DNA of 64,000 bases from Spirochaetales bacterium (GCA_016839055.1 JAEKNX010000001.1:124001-188000); one strand, 5' to 3'. Shown: positions 1-8,999, counted from the stretch's first letter. Notes: generated from the sequence alone by a model not told the origin. Translations and numbers: made by a program.

Positions 1-93
1 AAAATCAGGCTTGGACTCTTCTGTTTTCACTTTTTTAAAATTCTCCTAAATAACTTTTCTCAGATTCCGAATATAAAAATGAGGTGTAGGCTG

Positions 94-594
94 ATGAAAC
101 TTGATGCTTTAGGTATGAAACTTGCGAAATTGATGGATGCGGAGACTGAGCTTCTAAATATTATCTGCTTTGAAGAAGAAAAGCTTCAGAAAGCCCTTCG
201 AGCAAATAACTGGAATGAAATGGAAGTCGTTATTAACAAACTTGCACCAGTGTCCGAGCGCATGGAGACTATAGAAGCAGATCGTGATTCAGTATATCAG
301 TCTATGAAAACAAAGCTAGGCAAGAAACAGTCTGACGGATTTTATTCAGTGGCGGCTCATATGGACGGCCGTACCCGTGAAGACTGCCTTTCCGGATATC
401 GAAAGCTGAAAATAGCGCTGCTTCGGATGCGCGGTCTGACCTCCGGAATTGATCAATATGTCCGCACGGTCGGAGATACCAGCAGGGCTGTACTAAATGA
501 GGTTTTTCCCCATCGAAAGGGCAGCATTTACTCAAGCACCGGAAGTACCCGGCCGGTTCAGTCAGACCCGATGGTCCTGAACCGCCATCTTTAA
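94..594 (+). CDS. flgN: FlgN-like flagellar export chaperone
   Basis: This is a small helical protein of about 166 aa, rich in Leu, Glu and Lys (for example LMDAETELLNIICFEEEKLQ), which fits the FlgN family. FlgN chaperones the hook-filament junction proteins FlgK and FlgL in the cytoplasm before export. The assignment leans mainly on position: it lies 11 bp upstream of flgK in a flgN-flgK-flgL-fliW-csrA string. A start at 79 is possible, but ATG 94 is preferred because the purine-rich stretch GAGGTGTAGG sits just upstream at a normal spacing. Sequence similarity between FlgN proteins is low, so the name is probable rather than proven. Confidence 0.75.
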   Translation: MKLDALGMKLAKLMDAETELLNIICFEEEKLQKALRANNWNEMEVVINKLAPVSERMETIEADRDSVYQSMKTKLGKKQSDGFYSVAAHMDGRTREDCLSGYRKLKIALLRMRGLTSGIDQYVRTVGDTSRAVLNEVFPHRKGSIYSSTGSTRPVQSDPMVLNRHL

Positions 595-605
595 AGGAGC
601 ATTGT

Positions 606-2483
606 ATGCAGTCAACTTTTACAGGAATTGAAATTGGAAAGAGAAGTCTCGTAGCCCATACTCAGGCGCTTGCAACAGCGGGTCATAACATCAGCAATGC
701 CTCAGTAGATGGTTATTCCAGGCAGCGGGTTGAGATGGGGGCGGTTGATCCCCTCTATATGCCCGGTCTGAACAGGGAGAATACTCCCGGAATGATAGGT
801 CAGGGAGTTGCTGTTAACAGGATTGAGCGGATACGCGATATGATCCTTGAAAATAAAATTGTAGGCCAGGCAAAAGATCAGGGTTGGTGGGGAGCCAGAG
901 ATAACTACATCCTGATGGTCGAGCAGGTCTATAATGAACCCACCGACGCATCGGTAAGAACTCTGATGGATAAATTCTGGGATTCCTGGCAGGAACTGTC
1001 ACTGCATCCAGATGAGCTGCCTGCAAGACAGGCAGTCATAGAGCGTGGTAATGCCCTTGCCGATGGAATGCAGAACAGGTTTGAGTCGCTTAAGGAAATT
1101 AGGTCGATGATTAATGAGGATGTCCAGGTGACTGTAGACCGGGTGAACGCTATTCTCAATGATGTATCATCCCTTAATGAACAGATTGTGAAAATTGAGG
1201 CCATCGGTGACAATCCGAATGATCTATATGATTCACGTGACCGTTTAGTGCGCGATCTTTCATCGATTATAAATATTACAACCGACGGCCGTGACCCTGA
1301 TGAGTTCACTATTCATACCGGCGGACTCCATCTCATGCAGGGTGATCTTGTTCACGGCCTAAAGGCTGAGCCTGATCCGAAGAATGAAGGCTATCTGAAT
1401 GTGCTATGGGCCGATTCAGGTGAAAAAGCCTGGTTCGGAGGCGGACGGCTTGCTTCCCTGATACAGCTTCGTGATGGGGATGTTAGGGGTGAGATTCAGA
1501 ACTTTGATATGATGGTCGTTAATTTTGTAGACCTTGTAAACGAAAACCACAGCGCAGGCTATGGTCTTAACGGAAAAACCGGAGTGGATTTTTTCAAGGA
1601 ATATCCGTTTATTAACAATATAGCCGGAAACTATGACCGCAACGGTGACGGTGATTATGATTCAAGCTGGATCTACCGGATTAACGGTAGTAACAGTCTC
1701 GAGGGGCAGGAGCAGGTCGGAGTCAAGGGAACTATTACCCTCTCGGCCGCAGAGGGTAACAATACGATTGAATATTTTCCTACCGACAGTGTTCAGGATA
1801 TAGTAGACCGGATCAATTATTCCGGCAGCGAAGTGACCGCCGGGCTAAACCGGCTCGGACAGTTGACTCTAAAGGCATCACCGGCAGCTCAGATTGATAA
1901 TCCCGACTTTGTTATAAGACATGTAGAGGACTCAGGACAGTTTTTAACTGGTTATGCCGGAATACTCGCGGCCTCCGGGGAAGCCGGAGCCTATGACTGG
2001 GCTCAGGCTGACGCGGTGAATCAGCTTAGCGGGCCGGAAACTCTATTCGCGGTTGCGCCTCTATCACACCCGGCAGGTTATGTCGAGCTATCCGAATCAG
2101 TGAAGAAAGATCCTGGCGCCATTGCCGCGGGCTTCGGTCAAAACGGCAGAGCGGCTCTTCCCGGAGACGGCAGTACGGCAATTTCCATTGCCTCACTTAG
2201 AAATAGTTCGGTAATGATAGGGAATATTCCCGGCTTTGATGAGTTTTTCGCGCAGACAGTTGCCGATATAGGGCTCAGAGGTGAGACAGCCGCGAGGGCA
2301 CTTGAGACTGAAGATATAATAATGAAAGAGCTCAAGGGAATGCAAGAGTCAATTTCAGGAGTTAATATGGATGAGGAGCTGTCGCAGATGATTAAGTTTC
2401 AGCATGGTTACAGCGCGGCAGCAAGGCTTGTTAATACCTTTGATGAAATGCTTGATACCATAATTAACAGGATGGGGGTCTGA
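606..2483 (+). CDS. flgK: Flagellar hook-associated protein 1 (FlgK)
   Basis: FlgK joins the hook to the filament; in spirochaetes it sits on the periplasmic flagellum. The N-terminus (GIEIGKRSLVAHTQALATAGHNISNASVDGYSRQR, split across residues about 7-41) is the classic D0/ANNGFS-like rod-hook motif. The C-terminus (ISGVNMDEELSQMIKFQ, then YSAAARLVNTFDEML) is the FlgK/FlgE C-terminal D0 helix. At 625 aa it has a typical FlgK length with a variable middle domain. AAAGGAG at about 593-599 precedes the ATG. It is followed after 5 bp by flgL, so the two are probably co-transcribed. Confidence 0.95.
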   Translation: MQSTFTGIEIGKRSLVAHTQALATAGHNISNASVDGYSRQRVEMGAVDPLYMPGLNRENTPGMIGQGVAVNRIERIRDMILENKIVGQAKDQGWWGARDNYILMVEQVYNEPTDASVRTLMDKFWDSWQELSLHPDELPARQAVIERGNALADGMQNRFESLKEIRSMINEDVQVTVDRVNAILNDVSSLNEQIVKIEAIGDNPNDLYDSRDRLVRDLSSIINITTDGRDPDEFTIHTGGLHLMQGDLVHGLKAEPDPKNEGYLNVLWADSGEKAWFGGGRLASLIQLRDGDVRGEIQNFDMMVVNFVDLVNENHSAGYGLNGKTGVDFFKEYPFINNIAGNYDRNGDGDYDSSWIYRINGSNSLEGQEQVGVKGTITLSAAEGNNTIEYFPTDSVQDIVDRINYSGSEVTAGLNRLGQLTLKASPAAQIDNPDFVIRHVEDSGQFLTGYAGILAASGEAGAYDWAQADAVNQLSGPETLFAVAPLSHPAGYVELSESVKKDPGAIAAGFGQNGRAALPGDGSTAISIASLRNSSVMIGNIPGFDEFFAQTVADIGLRGETAARALETEDIIMKELKGMQESISGVNMDEELSQMIKFQHGYSAAARLVNTFDEMLDTIINRMGV

Positions 2484-2488
2484 GTTAG

Positions 2489-3736
2489 ATGAAAAGAATC
2501 AGCACTTACATGCCGAATGATGATTATCAATATCGTATGAGGATGCAGGAATGGAAGATGGGCGATCTCCAGGCGAAGATCGGCGAGCAGACCAGGGTAA
2601 GGGAACTCCGTGATGATCCCCTGGCCGCTGCTCATTCGACAAGATTTCAGTCGAAGATAACACGTCTTACAAGGTTCTCTGACAATATAGAAACAGTTCA
2701 GAGCGATCATAGGATTGCCGAAGGTTATATTTCCAGTGCGAACAATATTATCCTTCGGGTTCGTGAGCTTGCCATTCAGGGAGCAAATGATACTTACTCA
2801 AAACAGGATAAGGCCTATATGGCTGAAGAAGTCGATCAGCTTTTGAATGAATTAGTTGAAATATCCAATGCCGAGAACGGAAATGGGACTGTGATTTTTG
2901 GTGGAGACAAGAATAAGGGGCTGGCCTTCCGGGCTGAAGAGGGAATGGTCCCTGGAGCTTCTGGACGTAGAATTACCTCGGTTGAATATCTCGGAACGAT
3001 TAATAGACAGCTTGCGGAGGTTTCGAATAAAAGTTATGTTAATATAGATTTCCCAGGCAATAGGGTCTTCTGGGCTGAGCAGCAGCAGATATTTTCCTCC
3101 GCAGACGCGGGGGGGTACAGAGTTTTGAAAGACAGTTCTATCAGGATAGACGGAGAAGATATTCCATTAAATGCAGGTGATAATATTCATTCTATTGCGG
3201 CAAAGATTAACAAGGCCGATATCTCGGTAAAAGCCGGAATTGACCCTGTTACAAATTCTCTAATTCTGAAGACTACTACTCCGCATCAGCTATGGCTTGA
3301 AGACGGGAAGGGCGGTTCGATCCTGAAAGATCTTGGAGTTGTTTCGCCGAATGCGGGTGGCCCGCCTTCTAATATCCACATGGACGCGAGAGTATCTGGC
3401 GGTTCCCTATTTGATATGGTGATAAGACTCCGTGATGATCTCTACGCCGGCAATACGATTGATATCGGCGGTAAGGCTCTTAAGGGAATAGATATGGCGC
3501 ATAATAATATGCTCTCTGAATTGTCCCGACTTGGCGCGGAGGATGAAAGGCTTCAGACTGTGTATGAGCGGATAGCCTATGAAATTCCTAATATCCAGCA
3601 GATGAATTCCAATGCTGTTGATCTTGATTTTGCCGAGGCCATTACCGAGCTGAAAATGATGGAAAGAACTCAGCAGGCAACACTTCAGACCGCGGCAAAA
3701 GTTCTTAAACCTACACTACTAGATTATTTGAGGTAA
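2489..3736 (+). CDS. flgL: Flagellar hook-associated protein 3 (FlgL)
   Basis: FlgL is the second hook-filament junction protein. The N-terminus (MKRISTYMPNDDYQYRM...) and the following helix (LRDDPLAAAHSTRFQSKITRL) resemble the flagellin/FlgL D0-D1 region. The C-terminal helix (DLDFAEAITELKMMERTQQATLQTAAKVLKPTLLDYLR) is the matching flagellin-like C-terminal D0. At 415 aa it is in the usual range for spirochaetal FlgL. It begins 5 bp after flgK and ends 3 bp before fliW, which points to one transcript and co-ordinated late-flagellar assembly. Confidence 0.93.
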   Translation: MKRISTYMPNDDYQYRMRMQEWKMGDLQAKIGEQTRVRELRDDPLAAAHSTRFQSKITRLTRFSDNIETVQSDHRIAEGYISSANNIILRVRELAIQGANDTYSKQDKAYMAEEVDQLLNELVEISNAENGNGTVIFGGDKNKGLAFRAEEGMVPGASGRRITSVEYLGTINRQLAEVSNKSYVNIDFPGNRVFWAEQQQIFSSADAGGYRVLKDSSIRIDGEDIPLNAGDNIHSIAAKINKADISVKAGIDPVTNSLILKTTTPHQLWLEDGKGGSILKDLGVVSPNAGGPPSNIHMDARVSGGSLFDMVIRLRDDLYAGNTIDIGGKALKGIDMAHNNMLSELSRLGAEDERLQTVYERIAYEIPNIQQMNSNAVDLDFAEAITELKMMERTQQATLQTAAKVLKPTLLDYLR

Positions 3737-3739
3737 TAA

Positions 3740-4198
3740 ATGCTGACTGTAAACACTAAAGCTTATGGAACAATTGACATAGATGAGAGGCAGAAGCTGT
3801 ATTTTCCGTTTGGGATATTCGGTTTCGAGAGTCTCAAGGATTTTGTGCTTCTTGATGCTGCACAGCAGCCCTTTTACTGGCTACAGTCACTTGATGTAAA
3901 AGAAACGGCTTTTGTACTGATAAATCCCATGGTGTTCAGGAAAGATTATGAACTGGAAATTCTTCCCGGAGATCTTGAGGAAATAGACTTGACCGGGGCT
4001 GAGGATGAGAAAGTTATCATTTTTGCCATCGTGACTATTCCTGAAAATCAACAGAAGATGTCGGCAAATCTGCAGGGACCTATAATTATAAACAGGGACT
4101 CCAAGACCGGTAGACAGAGTATTTCTCTGGATCCGAGGTGGAAAACCAAGCATTTCATCCTTGATGAATTATCAGGTGACAAGGAAGTAATATGCTGA
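3740..4198 (+). CDS. fliW: Flagellar assembly factor FliW
   Basis: FliW (152 aa) binds flagellin in the cytoplasm and, when free, binds and inhibits CsrA. Recognisable features are the N-terminal [34 protein letters not shown] and the later [24 protein letters not shown] block, both diagnostic for the family. The stop codon overlaps csrA by 7 bp, so the two proteins are probably translationally coupled. That fits their direct antagonism in Bacillus subtilis and Campylobacter. Confidence 0.95.
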   Translation: MLTVNTKAYGTIDIDERQKLYFPFGIFGFESLKDFVLLDAAQQPFYWLQSLDVKETAFVLINPMVFRKDYELEILPGDLEEIDLTGAEDEKVIIFAIVTIPENQQKMSANLQGPIIINRDSKTGRQSISLDPRWKTKHFILDELSGDKEVIC

Positions 4199-4440
4199 TT
4201 CTTACTCGAAAACTTAATGAAAGCATAAACATAGGCGATAGTATAGAGGTTTCGGTAATTGAGATAAAGGGTGATCAGGTGAAACTGGGAATTGCGGCTC
4301 CCCGCGAAATCAAGGTCTACCGGAAAGAGCTGTATCTTGCTATTCAGCGTGAAAATGAGGAGGCTGCCCTCACCTCAGTCGATCTGCCGGAAATAGGCGG
4401 TTTGATAAATAACGAAGGCTTCCGCTCTATAGAAGATTAA
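4192..4440 (+). CDS. csrA: Carbon storage regulator CsrA
   Basis: CsrA (82 aa) is an RNA-binding homodimer that blocks or activates translation at GGA motifs. [37 protein letters not shown] is the canonical beta-sheet core, with R6 and the following VYRKEL helix including the RNA-contacting Arg. The C-terminal tail is about 20 residues longer than in E. coli CsrA, as is usual in flagellar fliW-csrA operons. It overlaps fliW by 7 bp. Both flagellin leaders in this window carry candidate CsrA sites, which makes flagellin mRNAs its likely targets. Three tandem GGA-containing repeats follow directly after the stop codon. Confidence 0.96.
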   Translation: MLILTRKLNESINIGDSIEVSVIEIKGDQVKLGIAAPREIKVYRKELYLAIQRENEEAALTSVDLPEIGGLINNEGFRSIED

Positions 4441-4491
4441 AGCTCCGAAGGAGATTAAGCTCCGAAGGAGATTAAGCTCCGAAGGAGATTA
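4441..4491. repeat. Three tandem copies of a 17-bp unit between csrA and the HD-GYP gene
   Basis: The unit AGCTCCGAAGGAGATTA occurs three times without a gap, directly after the csrA stop. Each unit holds the dyad CTCC-GAA-GGAG, giving a 4-bp stem with a 3-nt loop on either strand. The third unit overlaps the end of the convergent HD-GYP gene (stop at 4489). There is no T-tract, so it is not a standard terminator. The AAGGAG cores look like ribosome binding sites or CsrA sites, but no start codon follows. Confidence 0.9.
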
Positions 4492-5562
4492 AAGCTCCTC
4501 CAGTTCTTCTAACTCTTCAAGGGTCTCTATCGCCTCAGAATATTCGATATCTTCAGGATCCATTTTGAAAACTGGGAGCTCCTCAATAGGCGCTGATGTT
4601 ACAGCGCCCTCTCCGTCGGCCAGCGCATTGTAGATGGCGTTAAACGATTCGGAAATTGAGATGAAAACTTCGATAAGAGACGGATCAAAGTGGGTTCCGC
4701 TGTCTTTTCTAATTATTTCGACGGATTTGTCATGAGGAAAAGCTTCCTTATAACTCCGTTTCATCCGGAGCGCATCGTAGACGTCGGCTATGGCTGTTAT
4801 TCTGGCTGCAAGCGGAATGTCATTACTTTCTATCTGATATGGGTATCCGCTGCCGTCCCATCGTTCGTGATGGGCTCTGGCAATCTCCATTGCCATTGAC
4901 TCCGGGTAGTTCGCAAGAATCAGTGCGCCATTAATTGTATGCTCTTTCATGATTCGCCATTCAGACTCATCAAGAGGGCCTTTCTTATTCAGAATTTCAT
5001 CCGGTGTTCCTATCTTTCCGACATCATGCATCGGTGCAAGGAAGTGAATGTTTTCGATAAAATCAAGATTAATGATATCATACTTTTTAAGTTTGTAGAG
5101 TTCTTCGCTTAGTCGTTTTGCATAGGCGCCGACTCTTTTAATATGGTTGCCGGTGTCGTCATCCTTGAGCTTGGAAGCTTCCAGGAGACCAAGATAGGTT
5201 TTTCTGAGGGTCATTCTCCTCTCATCGGTAATATCATCAATGTAGCCGATGAAAAGCTTTGGAGTATTCGATCTTACTTCCGCCGGGAAGACCAGAAGGT
5301 TAACTTCGGAGGTGAGTTTGTTTTCATATTTAACCTTTATCTCGAATTTTACCGAGAATCCCGGCGATTTTAAAAGCGATTCTCTCACGGGCGCCTTAAA
5401 AAGGGCCGAGACGGTTTTATTCTTAATATTCTCTGCTGGAAAATATTGATTGAAAATTTTATTGTTCCATATGACCTTCATGCTGCCGGAGAAAATCAGT
5501 ACCGGAATTGACGAGTTCCGGTATAGTTCACTCATAAAATTAATATATTCAGCAGCATTCAT
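4489..5562 (-). CDS. PAS-like sensor with HD-GYP domain (probable c-di-GMP phosphodiesterase)
   Basis: HD-GYP domains hydrolyse cyclic di-GMP. Residues about 1-115 look like a PAS sensor (IPVLIFSGSMKVIWNNKIFNQYFP and FIGYIDDITDERR). The HD-GYP domain follows with HIKRVGAYAKRLSEEL, the metal-binding HDVGKIG, and HHERWDGSGYP. The C-terminus ends in a Glu/Leu repeat (LEELEELEEL). At 357 aa it has no predicted membrane segment. It overlaps tsaB by 4 bp and is the last gene of the 87-aa/tsaE/tsaB string. With the upstream PilZ gene it makes c-di-GMP control of motility likely here. Confidence 0.9.
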   Translation of the reverse strand: MNAAEYINFMSELYRNSSIPVLIFSGSMKVIWNNKIFNQYFPAENIKNKTVSALFKAPVRESLLKSPGFSVKFEIKVKYENKLTSEVNLLVFPAEVRSNTPKLFIGYIDDITDERRMTLRKTYLGLLEASKLKDDDTGNHIKRVGAYAKRLSEELYKLKKYDIINLDFIENIHFLAPMHDVGKIGTPDEILNKKGPLDESEWRIMKEHTINGALILANYPESMAMEIARAHHERWDGSGYPYQIESNDIPLAARITAIADVYDALRMKRSYKEAFPHDKSVEIIRKDSGTHFDPSLIEVFISISESFNAIYNALADGEGAVTSAPIEELPVFKMDPEDIEYSEAIETLEELEELEEL

Positions 5563-6239
5563 TCGCTTTTTTTCTCATTATGTATAATTTCCGCATCACT
5601 GAGTCTTATGTAAAGAGGTCCTGAATCCTCCCGGTCGGCTCCTTTCTCGCTGAAGATGCTCTCACCATGCTCAATCATAACTAAAGAAAGACCCTGTACC
5701 GGCCGGTATTGTTCAACCGAGAAATTATAATAGGCGCTTTGTAGGTTATGTAGAAAGATGCCGCAGTCCGGGCCGGTAAAAAGCACGCGGCTGTAATCTT
5801 TAAGCATTGCCGCCAGGTCGGGCGTAGAGATGTCGAGATAGTCGGTCTGTTTTTCACCACAGTAGTATATGGCGGAATAAAATCTTTTCTTCCTGGCATC
5901 TATTACCGGTACCACCGCCCCGTTAAAAAAAGAGAGGCCGCGAGCCAGGATGTCCAGGCTGGATACTGAGACAATCGGAGTGCCATTAGCGGCGGCGAGT
6001 CCTTTGGCCGTCGACATTCCAATCCGCAGCCCGGTAAAGGAGCCGGGACCCTTAGAGCATACAATCAGGTCAAGATTGGAAAATTCAATTCCTGCGGTGT
6101 TCATTAAGCGTTCAACTGCCGGAAGCAGGTGCTCAGAGTGACGAAGTTCCGCTGAACGGTTTTCCTCGTAGAAGCCGGTTTCTGTTTTAAGCCCTATGCT
6201 GAGAAAACTTCCAGATGTGTCAAATGCAAGCGTGTTCAT
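5559..6239 (-). CDS. tsaB: tRNA N6-threonylcarbamoyladenosine protein TsaB
   Basis: TsaB (226 aa) is the inactive Kae1/TsaD-like partner in the TsaBDE complex that makes t6A37 on ANN-decoding tRNAs. The N-terminal [15 protein letters not shown] and the central [21 protein letters not shown] are the standard TsaB signatures, the latter being the glycine-rich TsaD interface. It overlaps tsaE upstream and the HD-GYP gene downstream by 4 bp each, so the three are translated as a unit. tsaD is not in the window. Confidence 0.94.
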   Translation of the reverse strand: MNTLAFDTSGSFLSIGLKTETGFYEENRSAELRHSEHLLPAVERLMNTAGIEFSNLDLIVCSKGPGSFTGLRIGMSTAKGLAAANGTPIVSVSSLDILARGLSFFNGAVVPVIDARKKRFYSAIYYCGEKQTDYLDISTPDLAAMLKDYSRVLFTGPDCGIFLHNLQSAYYNFSVEQYRPVQGLSLVMIEHGESIFSEKGADREDSGPLYIRLSDAEIIHNEKKSE

Positions 6240-6688
6240 TCTTTTAACCCTTCAATATCAATAGTTCTGCCGCCGTCAGATTCTATTCGGATATTTATCT
6301 TGATTGTTTCATCCGGAAGCAGTTCTTTAGCCTTTTCACTCCATTCAATTATAGATAATCCGTTACCATATATCAATTCCTCGATTCCTATAAGATATAA
6401 TTCTTCAAGGTCGTCTATGCGGTATAAATCCATGTGATAGAGGGGGAGGCGGCCGTCATAATATTCCTTAATAATTGTGAAGCTGGGACTTGTTATCACT
6501 TCAAATATCCCGAGGCCCAAGGCTACACCTTTGACAAAGGTAGTCTTTCCCGCGCCGAGACTGCCTGTCAGTGCGATCGTAGTTCCCGGTATGAATGAGG
6601 AGGAAAGTCGTCTGCCGAGATTTATCATTTCATCTGCCGTTGAAGCAGAATAACTATTCTTTAAAGTATCCGTCTTTATATTTTCCAT
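6236..6688 (-). CDS. tsaE: tRNA threonylcarbamoyladenosine ATPase TsaE
   Basis: TsaE (150 aa) is the P-loop ATPase of the t6A complex. The Walker A motif GSLGAGKTT lies at about residues 42-50. The family motifs YHMDLYRI and SIIEWSEKA follow at about 85-92 and 115-123. Its start lies inside the 3' end of the preceding 87-aa gene (35-bp overlap) and has only a weak ribosome binding site, so translation probably depends on coupling. It shares a 4-bp overlap with tsaB. Confidence 0.93.
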   Translation of the reverse strand: MENIKTDTLKNSYSASTADEMINLGRRLSSSFIPGTTIALTGSLGAGKTTFVKGVALGLGIFEVITSPSFTIIKEYYDGRLPLYHMDLYRIDDLEELYLIGIEELIYGNGLSIIEWSEKAKELLPDETIKINIRIESDGGRTIDIEGLKE

Positions 6689-6917
6689 TTACAAATTCTA
6701 TTAGTAGATCTTTACTATTTAGAAGTTCCTCGGCTGCGTCATTATTCAGATGAACCTGGATATTCGTATTTCCCATTGCGGTTTTTTCGAGAATAATCTC
6801 AATCTGATGATTCGTAATGATGCCATCGATGTTGCAGATTATCTCTCCATGATATTCATTTATATAATGAATAGGGGAGTCTTTTCTGACTATTTTTCTA
6901 AGATCAACAAATTCCAT
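6654..6917 (-). CDS. Small protein of unknown function (87 aa)
   Basis: I do not recognise this protein. It is soluble and mixed alpha/beta in composition, with no Cys pair, signal peptide or membrane segment (it begins MEFVDLRKIVRKDSPIHYIN). A strong ribosome binding site (GGAGG on the minus strand) precedes the ATG. Its 3' end overlaps tsaE by 35 bp. A good sigma-70-like promoter lies just upstream inside the pilZ coding end, so it heads the operon with tsaE, tsaB and the HD-GYP gene. The tight overlap and good ribosome binding site argue it is real. Confidence 0.75.
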   Translation of the reverse strand: MEFVDLRKIVRKDSPIHYINEYHGEIICNIDGIITNHQIEIILEKTAMGNTNIQVHLNNDAAEELLNSKDLLIEFVNGKYKDGYFKE

Positions 6918-6943
6918 AAGGCCTCCGCGGAGAAACGTTGTTT

Positions 6944-6972
6944 AGTATAACAATTCTAGTAATCATATACAA
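6944..6972 (-). promoter_or_regulatory. Sigma-70-like promoter for the 87-aa/tsaE/tsaB/HD-GYP operon
   Basis: On the minus strand TTGTAT (6972-6967), a 17-bp spacer and TATACT (6949-6944) form a near-consensus promoter. It lies partly inside the last codons of the pilZ gene, about 27 bp upstream of the 87-aa ATG. It would uncouple the tRNA-modification genes from flagellar transcription. This is inferred from sequence only. Confidence 0.5.
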
Positions 6973-8074
6973 ATGAATTGATAGAATTAAGATTTTTATT
7001 TGTAACTTTGGTAAAAATTATATGCATTGTTCCGCCCATCGGCGAACCCTTCCTGAAAGCAATCACCTTTCCGAAACACCAGATGGATTGACTGTCCGCG
7101 GTTTCAAACTGCAGTTTGATGAGTCCTCCCTTGGGTATGGGTTTTGTAGATTTTAATGAACAGCCTCCGGCGGAGACGTCAATTAGTGTTCCAAGTGAGC
7201 CTCGGTCATTTTCAACTATGGCCCGTTTTTTAGCCTTTTTACCTAGCCCGACAGGAATAATTTTAACAGGGTAAAAGTATGTTGGCCTGCTTATTTCCTT
7301 GCGGCGGAATTTTCTCTGCTGGGCCTGTTTGACCTTGCCGGAATGCTGTAGAAGTACAGACGGTACCCCGCGGATAATACTGTAGCCGGTAACCTTGGAA
7401 TCGAATGTGAATCCCTGTCCATTCTTTTTCCAGAAAAATACTTTTATGACAGTCCATTTTTTCCATCTCACCTGCTGGCCGCTCGAATCGGTAGGAACTG
7501 TGGCGCTGAGGTAATTCCGGAGGTTTGTGTTTATTTTAGACTGGAACCGGCCTCCGGTCTCCGGGCTGAGAGCTATGTTCTGGCCTGAAGGAATGGTGCT
7601 GGTCGCGGTGGATGATTTTCCCTTATTTGAATTACGTTCGATTGTCTGTTTGATTCTGTAGATTGTTACTTTTTGAGCTTCTTTTATCGGCTCTGATGAT
7701 ACCTGTGTCTCTATCTGGCCTATTGCTTTTTTCAGGAGGGCGTCAAGTTGATTTCCGTGTGAATAAACAAGGTATGGATTTGCGGGCTTATATCTTTCAA
7801 CCAGGTTCGCGAGGGTATTGGCCTGCACCTTGGTGAGACCCAGCGCGATTCCTCGCTTGTGAAATGTTCGGCGGTTGAATTTTTTGGGTTTGGAGCTCCC
7901 GCCGCCTCCAAAACCTGTCCCGCTGGAAGATTTGCTACCTTTTCCGGAGAACCGGCTGGCTATTACAATAACAATAATTATACCGACTATGATTACAAGA
8001 GTAACCCAGTTCTCGGTTGAATTGCTGCTTTGAATTGACGGCAGCAGACGCTGCATTATTGGTAAGTTAATCAT
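6956..8074 (-). CDS. Membrane-anchored PilZ-domain protein
   Basis: PilZ domains bind c-di-GMP. The 372-aa protein has one N-terminal membrane helix (WVTLVIIVGIIIVIVIASRF, about residues 22-41), then a Gly/Ser-rich linker and a basic helical region. A middle beta-rich domain resembles the YcgR N-terminal part. A C-terminal PilZ domain carries the RRKEISR arginine motif (about 257-263) and the DVSAGG motif (about 298-303). The position beside fliD and flagellin suggests control of periplasmic flagella, as for PilZ proteins of other spirochaetes. The gap to the upstream 301-aa gene is 6 bp. Confidence 0.85.
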   Translation of the reverse strand: MINLPIMQRLLPSIQSSNSTENWVTLVIIVGIIIVIVIASRFSGKGSKSSSGTGFGGGGSSKPKKFNRRTFHKRGIALGLTKVQANTLANLVERYKPANPYLVYSHGNQLDALLKKAIGQIETQVSSEPIKEAQKVTIYRIKQTIERNSNKGKSSTATSTIPSGQNIALSPETGGRFQSKINTNLRNYLSATVPTDSSGQQVRWKKWTVIKVFFWKKNGQGFTFDSKVTGYSIIRGVPSVLLQHSGKVKQAQQRKFRRKEISRPTYFYPVKIIPVGLGKKAKKRAIVENDRGSLGTLIDVSAGGCSLKSTKPIPKGGLIKLQFETADSQSIWCFGKVIAFRKGSPMGGTMHIIFTKVTNKNLNSINSFVYDY

Positions 8075-8080
8075 ACTTTT

Positions 8081-8986
8081 TTATTCCTTTTGAATTAGAT
8101 CCAGAGCCGCAACCAGGCTTTCTATTCTTGGAGCTACCTCATATTCCAGCAAATCTCCGATTAGAACACTGTCATTTGCCGTGAATGCCTCAAGAAGTTC
8201 AGAGAGGATATCGTTCAGATCGACGTAATATTCTGAAAAATTTTTTTCGTCGATTGTTATATTTTCAATATCGATTATTCCGTTGTTTTTAAGAAGCGGA
8301 TAAATTCTAAGTATCTTCTGGCTAAGTTCTGAGAACTTTATTATACTGTTTAGAGCTTCCCTGTCTTTACCCGTTTGAAGTAGAACTGAAATGTCGTTGA
8401 TTTCTATGACCGACGTCTTCATGGCACGGGTTGTTTTCTGAAGTTCCCCAAGCGGATTGGCCAGTTCAAGGATACGTTCATTCAGTATTATTTTCAGACT
8501 AACTAGCTGTGTATTCAATGCCTGAAGCTGTTCCGGTTTTTTTTCAGGATTTTCCGGGTTCAGTGCTATGAGATTCTTATAGAGTTTTCTGCTGATTGTC
8601 TCCTCTCCATCCCGATCTTCGCCGAGGAAGTCCGCGAGGAGCTTTGTTATCGAGTCGGCATCGACCTGTAAATCTTTAATGAGCTGAATGTTTTTACCTT
8701 CGATTGACTTCAAAAACAGGCTGATGTATTGATACAGAAGCTGAAGATTTTCTTCATGAATCTCCATACGGCTTTTAGCCGATATTTTCAACCTCAATAC
8801 TGTCTCAACAGGAATATCCCTGCAGGCTGGATCTTCGGCTGTATATTTTTTATCATCAAAATGTATAGCCTGAATATAGTATCCGTTGCCGGCCGTCCAG
8901 CTGGCCAGGCCGTCAACAACCTGGTAGAGCATAGTTTCATCTTCAAGCTTAAAGTCTATTTTTTCATCATTGATGAATATCTCCAT
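8081..8986 (-). CDS. Unknown protein in the flagellar filament cluster
   Basis: I do not recognise a family. The 301-aa product has no signal or membrane segment. The first 80 residues look beta-rich (MEIFINDEKIDFKLEDETMLYQVVDGL), and the rest is strongly helical and acidic with many Leu and Glu (LQLLYQYISLFLKSIEGKNIQLIKDLQ). It sits 6 bp upstream of the PilZ gene and 13 bp downstream of fliD on the same strand, so it is probably co-expressed with filament genes. A role in filament capping, export or c-di-GMP signalling is a guess from position only. Confidence 0.8.
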   Translation of the reverse strand: MEIFINDEKIDFKLEDETMLYQVVDGLASWTAGNGYYIQAIHFDDKKYTAEDPACRDIPVETVLRLKISAKSRMEIHEENLQLLYQYISLFLKSIEGKNIQLIKDLQVDADSITKLLADFLGEDRDGEETISRKLYKNLIALNPENPEKKPEQLQALNTQLVSLKIILNERILELANPLGELQKTTRAMKTSVIEINDISVLLQTGKDREALNSIIKFSELSQKILRIYPLLKNNGIIDIENITIDEKNFSEYYVDLNDILSELLEAFTANDSVLIGDLLEYEVAPRIESLVAALDLIQKE

Positions 8987-8999
8987 AGCAAATGGCTCC

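Noticed and set aside
4441-4491. CRISPR array
   Set aside because: Only three 17-bp units with no spacers and no cas genes; it is a simple tandem repeat.
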